64,000 nt of DNA from Zygaena filipendulae (lineage: Eukaryota > Arthropoda > Insecta > Lepidoptera > Zygaenidae), in assembly GCA_907165275.2 (NCBI GenBank), contig OU015654.1:13905501-13969500 (forward strand), in the 5' to 3' direction. The position numbers and the translations under genes were made by a program. Below are positions 1-10,000 of the stretch, in pieces. The stretch's first letter is position 1; each line of letters opens with the position of its first letter. The notes under the pieces are model-generated. The model ran no database searches, had not been told where the DNA came from, and was given only the letters and a program-made list of their open reading frames with translations.

Positions 1-239
1 TCTTGCACGTCATAATACAAAAGCAGACTTAATATCATATCGGCGTTCTCTGTTTAACTTCGGCAAGAAGGAGAGGAAGAATTCACGTTAAACTTCAAAG
101 GCATAAACAGGCAGTCTTATCAATTTAACATACAACCTTTAACCTTTGCATAGGCGAACATAAGTGTACAATGTACATCTATATATGTACATCTTTATTT
201 ATACATCTATAAATTCTATACATATAAATAAAATTTAAG

Positions 240-437
240 TGTCTGTTTAAATTTCCAAATTAACAGTTTTTCACTAAATGTAGGTAAATGTATCTGAAAC
301 GGCTAAACCGATTTCAACGGAACTTTCAACGGATAGCTGATGTTACAAGGAGTAACTTAGGCTACTTTTATTTTAGAAAAAAACATTCCTGCGGGAATTC
401 CAAAACTCACGCGGGTGAAACCGAAGGGCACAGCTAG
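240..437 (+). mobile_element. Helitron-like 3' half, diverged
   Basis: CCTGCGGGAATTCC core and CACGCGGGTGAAACCGAAGG hairpin, ending GCACAGCTAG. The 5' end is not recognisable. Confidence 0.55.
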
Positions 438-959
438 TACATTAATGAAAATAGTTACCTTTACACAAAGTACAATATCCCAATAAAAACTTAAGCCGTC
501 GCCAAAAAAAAACGTGAGCACTATAAATTGGCAAAATTAAATTAATTAATCTAGTTTTACCGCTTTTTAAGCGAAAGTGGCATATTATCTACCTATCTAT
601 GTATTTTTAATGTAGGTATTTATCACTAAGTAGTTTTTGCGAATGTGGTTTTTAGAAATGCGCCAGCGTCACTGTTACGGTTCAAGTTTCAAATTGTCAT
701 AGCCCATCATCTCGTGAACCGGTTGCGATGAGAACATAAACAATAAAGTTTAGTAAGTCTACACAGGGAAAACAGAATGACGGAAATATCTTAAAATTGA
801 AATTTAGCATTTTCACGCGGTTCGTGTGAGTATTCACTTACCTACGAAGTTATGAAAATTATCGTATTTCGCTTTGCTTTACTATCAACGCATTATTTCA
901 TTAATTTAAAGATGATTGATGAGTGATTTTATTTCTAAATATGACGGCTGCCTATGGTC

Positions 960-1173
960 ATGAATAAATTTTACAGGAGGAGTAAAAAACCGGTAATCAC
1001 TTAAACCTTCCTCGATTTTTCTTAATTTTAATTTCTCTGAGACTGAAGCTTTTTTGATGGTTGCATGTAGCAACGTCCGTTAAGTGTGAAAAGTGGCAAA
1101 AAATGCAAAAAAAAAAAAATCATTTCGAAAATAAAAAAATACAGTTGCTTTGTTTTTCCGTAGTGCAGCCGTT
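960..1173. mobile_element. Partial copy of the CTACGGAAAAACAAAG MITE
   Basis: Shares ACAGGAGGAGTAAAAAACCG, TTTTTGATGGTTGCATG and the right end GCTTTGTTTTTCCGTAGTGC with 28547-28874. The left end is not seen. Confidence 0.55.
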
Positions 1174-1408
1174 CATTGTACCTACTTGTATAGTTCATAA
1201 CTACTTAATACGGTGAACAAGGAAAACCTTTAGATCCTGCGGTTTTGCGTCATTACTTGTTACTTTCTTTGTCACTGTGGTATTGTTCGCTTCGCAGTGC
1301 CGCCTATGTACAGAATGTTCGAAAAAACCTTTATAAATCCAAAACGAAACTATATAGGCAGCAGTACGCTGCAACATATTCGTACACTGGCAGATATTTA
1401 CCATAGTA

Positions 1409-1675
1409 ACTAGCTGTTTCCCGCGGTCTCATCCGCGTCAATTTCGCAGATTCATAACGTTTAGTGTGTAAAATTTTATGCAGTTCCACCCGCGACAAAT
1501 TCGAAATTATCGCAGGAAAAAAATAAGTAAAGAAAATACCGAGATAAACTCTATGTCCTTCTATGGACCCCTGACATCATGTTTACCAAATTTCATGATG
1601 ATCGTTTGCTTAGTTAAGGTAAAAATATTACAGACAGATAGAAAGTTTTTTTTTTCGTATTATAAACAGGTATAG
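1409..1675 (-). mobile_element. Helitron-like, diverged
   Basis: Starts ACTAGCTGTTTCCCGCGG and contains TTTCATGATGATCG and an ACAGACAGATAG run before ATTATAAACAGG. Confidence 0.6.
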
Positions 1676-1681
1676 ATAGTA

Positions 1682-1756
1682 ATAATTATACCTCTATATT
1701 TGGCGCTTTAACTAAGGGTTAATTGTGAATAAAATCATTTGACTTTGACTTTGCAA
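1682..1756 (+). mobile_element. LINE 3' end with TTTGACTTTGAC tail
   Basis: Ends AATAAAATCATTTGACTTTG plus ACTTTG. A related tail in reverse (CAAAGTCAAAT) is at 34714 and 61539, both followed by CACAGCTTC(C/T)TAGT-like sequence. Confidence 0.4.
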
Positions 1757-2409
1757 TGAGAAAAAAAAATAACACAGCATTCTGTATTCCGTTAAAGCTA
1801 CAATACTAACTCCCCGTTTGCCTAACTTGCGGTGCAACTAATAGCGTTTAATGGATTGGTGCGGTCGCCAACGAAAGTGCTTTGCCGTTTCACAATCTGT
1901 ACGTTTAACATTATTAAATCGTAATGGGTATTTTGTGGTTGATTTCAACGTTTGTCTGTTTGTTGTGATAACTCCGTCTCTATTGATGACTACGAAACGC
2001 ATCCGATATCTTGCCTAACCATAGTTTAACTTTAGATAAACCGTTGCGTAGAGGAAAGAATAATATACTAGCTGGCTCCCCCGCGATTTAGTCAACGTGA
2101 ATTTGGGGACAAACAATTTAAGAATTGATTTTTTAACTTCACATGTATTTGGTAAAAAGATGTTATTTTGATATTGCAACCTGAAACATTTTTTTTTACA
2201 TATGGACGTAGGTATAGATTTTTGAGAAATTATGAATTTAAAGGTGTTCTTAATATTATCTTTCCTTTGCATACCCAATCCTATATACCTACACGTAGGT
2301 ACGTAGAGTGGGTAGTATCTCACAACCCAATGGTTAATAGCAAGAGAATATCTTAAGGCATTAAGTTCGCCATTGGCACCTTCTTTTTCAATACTTACAT
2401 GTTTTAAAA

Positions 2410-2569
2410 CATAGTCCTCCACCGCGTCTGTCTGTTCGCGATAAACTCAAAAACTGAACGGATTTTCATGCGGTTTTCACTGATAGATATCTACAGCGAT
2501 TTATGAGGAAGGTTTATGCGGTAGTTTATCCTGGAATTCCCGCGGGAACGCCAACGGCGACAGCTAGTA
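2410..2569 (+). mobile_element. Helitron-like, GTCCTCC subfamily
   Basis: Begins AGTCCTCCACCGCGTCTGTC and ends GGCGACAGCTAG. Subfamily shared with 5917, 6110, 29436 and 56566. Confidence 0.65.
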
Positions 2570-3079
2570 AAGAGTAAATGAATAAATTTGTATTAAATCG
2601 TTGTATGCGAAAGTTGGGTACGCGAGGTACATAACGTTGTTATTTTTATTTATAAGTTGGAATTATGTTAAGTCTAGCTTTTTTCAGTATTTGGTAAAAA
2701 TGTTTCAATTCCCTAAAGGCATGGAATATTTTCAGAATTCACACATATTAGAGCTTCCTTTTTTATCTCGATACTGAGCGTTCCAGAGGGAATCGTGGAA
2801 TTTGCACGTCTAAATAATAACTAGTAAAATAATAATACCATGTGTTTTATTTTTATTTTACTATATTTGTAATAAAACCTTTCGATCACACTTAATTAAA
2901 ACACAAATCATAAAACAATACAGTAATATCATCTTGATAAAATAACTCATCTTAAAAGAGACTAGAGATTATCATTAATTTATTGAGATTTTTTCTTAAT
3001 ATTTATGCATTATAACATTGTTATAAAATTTAACACTGATTTATTTAACGATTAATAAAATTGAATGTTTTATTTTACT

Positions 3080-3281
3080 ATAGCTGTTCCCGGCGGATTC
3101 GCCCGCGTTAAGTTCGGAGTTCCTGCAGGAATTCCGGGACAAAAAGTACCCTATGTCCTTCTCTGTACCCCTGACGATGTGCTTGCAAAATTTCATGATG
3201 ATCGGTTGAGCCGTTAACGCGTTAAAGCGTAAGATACAGACAGACAGAGTTACTTTCGCATTTATAATATTAGTGGGGGAT
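3080..3281 (-). mobile_element. Helitron-like, complete
   Basis: TAGCTGTTCCCGGCGG start, AGTACCCTATGTCCTTCTCT body, CATTTATAATATTAGTGGGG end. Confidence 0.75.
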
Positions 3282-4137
3282 AAAGGGATGTATAGATAAT
3301 AACATTAAATGTATTCATGTAAATTATATAGAATCAAAACATCATTAATCAACATTGAAAGTTAATATATTTTTTAAACTACTCTGCGGGTTCTTTAGCA
3401 TGAAAGTTAAAGTCATAAAGTTACTCGTAATTTTAATATGAAGGTAGGCTTAAAAAATGATTGGTATGTTACCTATTACATATTGATAAGATAGGCATAT
3501 ATCTACAGTTTGTTACATGTATTATTTACAATTTTTATTTCATTATAACTCATAAGTTATTTATAACCGCGCGTGTTGTCATAGAGCATAACATAAACAA
3601 ACATACATTTAACATTCATTACTAACAAATACTGTTGTATAAATTAACAAAAATAATCTATTTTTATATTTACAATTTTATTATATTATTATTTATAAGT
3701 TGAATTTTAAGTACGAATAAAATAAAATAAAAGTTTAAGTGTTTCCAACGTACTTCTAATTGTTAAGTTTTATTTAACTTCAACGTAATTGAAGTTTTTA
3801 AACTTGATGACAGTGAAGTGAGTACACACACATGTGGCAGATTTAAATTTTCAAAAAACACGTAAGTCAAACTAGACGAAAACGTGAAAACCGTGCTTTA
3901 ATGTAACTTTACCATTTAATAACTTTACAGCAAGTTATTTCACAAAATATTAAGTTCGTGGGCATCCTTTGTGGTAGACAACCCTATTATTACTTTAGGT
4001 ACCTATGTACAACGGATATTAGCTTAGTTTAACCGACTGCAAAAATTCAAGGTGGGTATTTCATTGAAGTCTCCATCTAAACATATTATCATCAATAAGT
4101 CAAACCTTTTGTTTTTGAAAAAAAAAAATTCATAAAT

Positions 4138-4462
4138 GGGGATGTGGACTACTTTTGAAAATCAAAATTCTAATTAGTCCGTCAGTTAGAAAATAAAAAA
4201 ACAATAGACACGTATTTTTTGCTTTTTTAAATAATTTAAAATATACAGAGATAAAGCGCATTAAAGTTTAGGGTGAGGGGGTCGTGACGTCACTAACCGC
4301 TAAAACCGCCATACAAATGGTCAGAATAGTGACGTCACGCGAAATTTCAACTCAATATATCGCCGTTATTTATTGATTACGTAAAAAAAGAAAAAATACG
4401 TGTCCAATATTTTATAATAATCTACAAGACGGACAACAAAATAAAAATTAGTCAACATGCCC
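4138..4462 (+). mobile_element. GACGTCAC-type MITE
   Basis: About 325 bp with inverted ends GGGGATGTGGACTAC / TTAGTCAACATGCCC and inner inverted TAGTCCGTC / GACGGAC. It carries two GTGACGTCAC palindromes, on either side of a short AT/GC core, and mirrored ACGTATTTTTT / AAAAAATACGT tracts. No coding capacity. Confidence 0.75.
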
Positions 4463-4596
4463 ATTGATTAATGACTCAATTTTGAAATCCAGATATTTTA
4501 GCAGTCAAGATTTTACTTTCAATCAATATATTAGTACTTAGTAGATACCTAAGCGATTTCGTTTAAACATTATTATCATTAATTTAAAGTCGTTTT

Positions 4597-5014
4597 TCAA
4601 ATATCACACTCGAATTCGGAGACCCTTTTGTTTCTGCCGTCCGGCGTCGCTTGGAAATGGTTGTCCCTGGGCCCTATTCGAGGGAAACCGTTGAAGCTGT
4701 TCCGGCTGATCAGCGGGTTGTCTCTCTCTCTTTCTCTTTCTCTATGAAAACTGGAAGTCGAGAGTTTGCCGTCTTTCCGCTCGGCGAAGTTCGGGTCGTT
4801 GAAATTTTTGTCGGGAAAATTTCTCTCGGTGAAACTTTTGTCGGGGAAATTGCGCTCGTTGAACTCGCCGTCGGAGAAGTTGCGCTCGTTGAAGGCCACG
4901 TCGCGGATGCCGAAGCCGCCCATCCTGGGCGTGCCGATGCCGAACTTGTTGCGGAGCTCTTCGTCGTGCAGACTGAAGGCTCGGTTGTCGTATTTCGCCG
5001 GTCCTTTCGCAAGC
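4597..5014 (-). CDS. C-terminal exon of an unidentified protein with 10-residue repeats
   Basis: On the minus strand an acceptor (CTGTTCCAG) at 5023-5015 opens a frame that enters with 1 nt and reads LAKGPAKYDNRAFSLHDEEL, continues through an MGGFGIRD segment to four imperfect decapeptides of the FNERNFPDKS type (4893-4774), then an RERERERD run and a C-terminus ending ECDI with a stop at 4597. The exon is GC-rich, about 139 residues, and charged without hydrophobic segments, so it may be a cytoplasmic tail. I do not recognise the family. Nothing coding is seen between it and the kinase stop at 6663. It may be an alternative last exon of the kinase gene or the last exon of a gene whose other exons lie farther upstream. 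The phases of visible kinase exons do not obviously fit. Its antisense frame is a shadow. Confidence 0.6.
4774..4893 (-). repeat. 30-bp coding tandem repeat, four units
   Basis: Four consecutive 10-codon units (FNERNFSDGE, FNERNFPDKS, FTERNFPDKN, FNDPNFAERK) within the 4597-5014 exon. Differences are mostly single residues, so the array arose by duplication and is translated. Confidence 0.75.
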
Positions 5015-5044
5015 CTGGAACAGAGTATATCAAGATGAAGACCA

Positions 5045-5338
5045 ACTTTGTTCTAAGAACCGAACTGCTGGAGTCACGTCATAATTCCAGTTTCAAGGCT
5101 TTTGTAGTGCGGGTCCCGACAAGCAAAATGGACATCTTTATGAAGGAAGACTTTTGGCCGAAAGGTGTGGCCTACAGGCGATTCCGGGGCAGGATACCAA
5201 CAGCCACCACATGAGCGACACAGTGTCAAAAATAGACAAGCAATGTTTTTTATATTTGTATATTATGTATGTTAGTTTGTAAGGTATTTATCTATGGGCC
5301 CATGATGCCTGAAAACAAAACAATAAATAAATAAATAA
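5045..5338 (+). mobile_element. 5'-truncated LINE fragment with (AAAT)n tail
   Basis: The frame up to the stop at 5214 ends with MKEDFWPKGVAYRRFRGR, which resembles the C-terminus of ORF1 proteins of arthropod Jockey/CR1-like LINEs (from memory). It is followed by a short 3'UTR (TATTTATCTATGGGCCCATG) and (AAAT)n at 5318-5338. The upstream part of the same open frame is only antisense of the exon at 4597-5014. Confidence 0.5.
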
Positions 5339-5352
5339 AATTAGAATATGTA

Positions 5353-5561
5353 ACACTAATTCTCCGTGGTTTCACCCGCGCTAACTTCGGAGGTCCCGCA
5401 GGAATTCCGGGACAAAAAGTACCCTATGTTCTTCTCCGTACCACTGACAACGTCTATGCAAAATTTCATGATGATCGGTCGAGCCGTCTAGGCGTGAAAG
5501 TGTAACAGACAGACAGACAGACAGAGTTACTTTCGCATTTATAACATTATCTGTGGGGATT
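5353..5561 (-). mobile_element. Helitron-like, complete
   Basis: CACTAATTCTCCGTGG start (mutated CTAG end), (CAGA)n at 5509-5525, and CATTTATAACATTATCTG end. Confidence 0.7.
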
Positions 5562-5571
5562 ATAAAGGGAC

Positions 5572-5812
5572 GCCGTTAAGCAATAACATGTTAACCCACA
5601 AAATTAAGTTATCCATACAGAACGCTTTACTGAGAGTTATAGAACGGTTTTTTTAATTATATGTTTACCTTATTATATTTTTTAAAATACCAACAAGATA
5701 TGAACATAAAAATATGTTGACACTAAAATATGGCGCTATGATTTTAAAACACGAGTTATTCAAAATTTCTCCAGTATGGGTTACCACACTATTGCTTATT
5801 GATGTCGATGTG
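5572..5812. mobile_element. MITE with TTAACCCACA ends, diverged copy
   Basis: TAAGCAATAACATGTTAACC start and ACCACACTATTGCTTATTG end enclose about 240 bp related to 16914, 22118 and 54068. The outer GGAC is lost. Confidence 0.55.
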
Positions 5813-5916
5813 TTAGCTCGGGTTTCTGATTATATTATACCCATGTTTAATCAGTAAAAACCATGTCATTTGCATGTATGTAAATTAATCACTAGGTAGG
5901 TAGTGATGTCGCTACT

Positions 5917-6101
5917 ATACAAAGTCCTGCTGTCTGTTCTCTATGTATGTGCTTAGATCTTTAAAACTACGCAACGGATTTTCATACAATTTCCACCAAT
6001 AGATAGAGTGATTCATGAGGAAGGTTTCTATCTATATTTTATTCTGGAATTCCCGTGGGAACTCCAAAATTACCGCGTGTGAAATCGCGAGGGACAGCTA
6101 G
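5917..6101 (+). mobile_element. Helitron-like, GTCCTGC subfamily
   Basis: Ends GCGAGGGACAGCTAG. Its GATCTTTAAAACTACGCAAC segment is the intact counterpart of the site occupied by the Harbinger-like MITE at 29584. Confidence 0.68.
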
Positions 6102-6109
6102 TAATATCA

Positions 6110-6294
6110 TAAAACAAAGTCCTCTGCCGCATTTGTTTCTCCGTCTGTTCGCTTTAAACTCAAAAACTAGTAAACGGATTTTTATGCAATTTACACAGAT
6201 AGATAGAGTTATTCAAGAGGAAAGTATATATACGTATAGTTTCTCCAGGAATTCTCGCGGGAACTCCGAAATAATAAACCGCGGGGACAGCTAG
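6110..6294 (+). mobile_element. Helitron-like, GTCCTCTGCC subfamily
   Basis: Lies 9 bp after the previous copy in the same direction. Ends CCGCGGGGACAGCTAG. Confidence 0.68.
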
Positions 6295-6662
6295 TTAAAT
6301 ATATTTCAATAAAGTGCAGTTTCAATAAAGTCTACAGCGTGCAAACTAAAATTAATGGAGCATGAGTAAAATCTCTCCTACACTTTCCTACACAGTCGTC
6401 AAAGGTTTATCATATGTTGTTTAGTCTAACATGGCGTTTTGTAAAATTTAAAAAGAAAAAAAATTATAGGTACCTAGTTTTGAAAGATTTCTGCAGATAA
6501 AAAATATACTTCAAAGCGTTGACGGCTTTGTACCTTCGTTTCAATTAAACTCGCATAACACATGTAAAAAGTTTCAAACCTTGAAATTCACTCTCAACAG
6601 AATGCAGGCGTAACATGTATACGTATAATTCAGCCGATAAAAATAGTATAATATAGATATGA

Positions 6663-7015
6663 TTATGTATGTGCAAAATGGACTAACTCTCTAAAACATC
6701 TCCGTTCTCTGTCATATTCAGCGGAGAGGCCGTCTTCGTCGTTGATGATCGCCGACGGGTCGCTGTACACCGAGGACTCCTGGTAGAACGAGTCCAGGTC
6801 GACATAGTTGCCTTCCGAAGGCTCGTTGTCCAGGAGGTCCGCCAGCTGGCTCTTGAGGGCGGCGAAGTTGGGCCGCTGCGACGGGTCCGCGTGCCAGCAC
6901 GAGTGCATCGCGCGGTACAGCTGCGGCTTGCAGTGGGGCGGCCTCTCCAGGCGGTACCCCTCGGTGACAGCTGTCAGTACCTCGCGCCCGGACATGGCCG
7001 CGTATGGCGTTGATC
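6663..7015 (-). CDS. RTK terminal exon: C-lobe and C-tail
   Basis: The acceptor ATTCCAG|GATC completes a split Gly codon, then [20 protein letters not shown], the [10 protein letters not shown] segment with the conserved C-lobe Arg, and a 50-residue tail with tyrosines in [16 protein letters not shown] and AEYDRE. The stop TAA is at 6665-6663. The last dozen residues ([13 protein letters not shown]) are less family-like, so a shorter or alternatively spliced end is possible, but no good donor is visible. Confidence 0.82.
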
Positions 7016-10000
7016 CTGGAATGGCAAACGATTATTATTATATAAACAAGTGGTTTCTCAATTCCAATTTATATAGGTAATTATTAAAAAGGCATGTTGA
7101 CTAATTTTTTTTTTGTAGTCCGTCTTGTAGATTACTAAAAAATATTGGACACGTATTTTTTTCTTTTTTTACGTAATCAAAAAATAACGGAGATATATTG
7201 AGTTGAAATTTCGTGTGACGTCACTAACCGGACAGTTTGTATGGTCTCTGTATATTTTCATTTATTTGAAAAAGCAAGAAGTACGTATCTATTGTTTTTT
7301 TTATTTTCTAACTGACGGACTAATTAGAATTTTGATTTTCAAAAGTCGTCAACATCCCTTATGCATCCACTGACTTCCCAACCTCGGCTCATAACGGAAC
7401 AAGCGATAGAGAGGTACGATCGATATAAGCGTTTGGCTTGTGAGTTGTGACGCATCTATCTCTCTTCCACACCAATGACGTTATTATGTAAAATAATTAT
7501 TTTACATAATAACGTAATCGTTCGTAAACCGACTTTTTTTTTTAGGGACCTTCATAAAATCAATTAAATGTCGGTCCTATTGTATATACAAAATAATTTA
7601 ACAAACCAAAATATAAAATACACCAAAAACAGTAAAATATAGCGAAAAAAACAAAAAAAAAACAAAAAAAGGTTTTAGGAGAAAACAGTTCCCTATTTGT
7701 GATGACTTACAGCTTTAAAAAGATGTTTTGCTGCCTAGAGTTTGGGTCAGACAAAACCGACTTTGCAGACAACCAATTTTCTTTTTCTTTTTCCTAGAAC
7801 AGCAACATACCGAGCGTGACGATCTCCCACAGCAGTATCCCGAAGGCCCACACGTCCGTCTGGTGGCTGTACACGTTGTAGAGCAGCGCCTCGGGCGCCA
7901 TCCAGCGCACGGGCAGCGCGTGGCGGCCGCGCGCCGCGCCGCCCGCCGCGCGCGACATGCCGAAGTCGGCGATCTTGCACAGCTTGTTGTGGTCCACGAG
8001 CACGTTGCGCGCGGCCAGGTCGCGGTGCACGATCTGGTCGAACAACAAAGTCAATGTTGAACACTTTTCTTCTTCTTCTTCTTCGTCAAGCATCTATCGC
8101 GGTATGTGTATCTATGTATCTATGTGAGTTTTTATCTAAATATGTTTGGTAGAGCACCTTCTCGTGACTCATCGAGCAACTTTGACGTTTAGTTTATGTC
8201 ATTGTGTTTGTTAAAAATTTGTATTCCTCTTCTATGTCGTGTTTTGTGTTACTTTCCAATATATTTATTTTACCTATTTATCTGCCTCAACAAAATATAT
8301 ATCGTAAATGCACCGCCAAGTGAGCTCTCTGTACTACCTGAAGGTTGACTGGCAGAGAATGCCACTGTGGCATTAAGTCCGCCTTTGTACCATGATGTGC
8401 ATTTAGTTTAAATAAATTAATATCGCGATTTGCCGCATTTAATTTTGCCAATGGCATGTTTTTTATAGTTTGCCAGTGACAATGATAGAATAGAACACGG
8501 TTCTCTTTCTAAAACTAGTTTATTGCTTTAAAAACAAAATGGCTGCTGAACTGTGATTGAAATGTCGAACGAACAGTGGTAAATACTACGCCTTCCACCG
8601 ATGTTAATGGCGTTAAGGCAAAGTGAAGCCATAGTATTTTGAATTTTAGATTTTCATAAATAAAATTGGATTGAAAGCCGGCTTGTTGAGTTATGTAGTC
8701 ATACATAACTTGTTGACATCATATTATGATCACAATAATTATGATAGTACCTAAATAACCGCTCTTAACAGTTTCCTAGTGCTATGGCTGGAGAGAAGAA
8801 GCTGCGAGGATTTTGAAATCCTCCCAAAATAAAGTTAGGGTTTGAAACATCATCTAAACGACCAGCATATGGCATAACAGCCCAGTAGCTAGCATCAATT
8901 ATTTTTATTGATCAATTACCCCCTTAGAAGCGATATAGTCCATTCCCCTGGCGACGCAGTAGGCGAACACGGTGAGGTCCCGGGACGTGAGGGCGCCGCT
9001 GCCGCTGAACCGGTCGGGCCTGGAGCGGCGCTCGCGCAGGTACGTGAGCAGCTTGCCGCACATCACGTACTCCATTATCAGGAGGTAAGGTTCTGGAAGT
9101 GCCATAAAGAAATTAGATGTAGATATGAGGCAAAATTTATAAGTCAATTAATTAATTTCGGCGTTATCGCAGGAATTCCGGAATAAAAAGTTATGAATGT
9201 TTACCCTGATATGGGGACGGAACCTGCGACACCTGGCGTAGCATTCAGGTTAGTTAACCAATAAACGGGGTTGCTGTCATAGTCATATTCTATGCCAAAT
9301 GGAAACTAAGTAAGTCAAAATGACTGTGTCCCTAACAACGTGTATGTCATTTCATTGTCATTTCATGTCAAACGGTTGACTAGTTAAGGCGTGAAAGCGT
9401 AACAAATAAACGTATATTTCCGTGCAATTTTCCCAATTTTTCACTCCATAAGAATCTTCATAAGAAAAATTAGCTAAATTGGTCCAGCTGTTCTCCATCA
9501 AGCCATTCCTTTTTATATATTGATACAAATTCGTTAATTTAAGCTCGAATAAAATGTATATAAAATTAAATAGTGCATATTACCTTGCTCAGTACAACAG
9601 GCGAGAATGGTGACCACGTTGGGATGTGTCCCAATTTTCTGCATGATGTATATCTCGTGGAGTAACTCTTGCTTCTCCTTCTGCGAGGCGGTCTCTTTGA
9701 TCGTCTTGACGGCCACCAGCCGGGTCAAGCCGTCGTGGCCGTTCAGGTCATCCGCCTCCGCTTTCCATACCTGGAACGAGACGATCAAATCCCCGTTTGA
9801 AAAAAGGGGAACCCAAATCAGTCTTTACCGACAGTTGACAGTTGGCGCAACAAACTTTCAAATAGCACCCATAGTGTCCAATACTAATGTTATGTATAAT
9901 ATTATGTATTATCTACACTAATATTATATATTTAACATATTTTGCTACACTATCGCATTAGTCCTAACTGTAAAGATAGTTGTAAAGTGTTTTTAAATAA

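Larger units (their letters stand above)
438..4137. other. Non-coding, partly repeats
   Basis: Apart from the elements listed separately this stretch is AT-rich with only short accidental open frames (longest 135 codons on the minus strand at 2015-2422, without recognisable features). Confidence 0.5.

Noticed and set aside
2015..2422. 135-codon minus-strand frame
   Set aside because: No domain, biased to Lys/Ile/Asn codons expected from AT-rich sequence, and its 5' end is next to a Helitron. Treated as accidental.
4651..5214. 187-codon plus-strand frame
   Set aside because: Its first part is antisense of the minus-strand exon 4597-5014. Only its end after about 5045 resembles LINE ORF1, so it is not one gene.
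6709..7015. Alternative donor in the last RTK exon that would join the exon at 5014
   Set aside because: Candidate GT sites (for example after TCCTCG) are poor and none clearly gives the needed 2-nt end phase near the tail, so the two were not joined.
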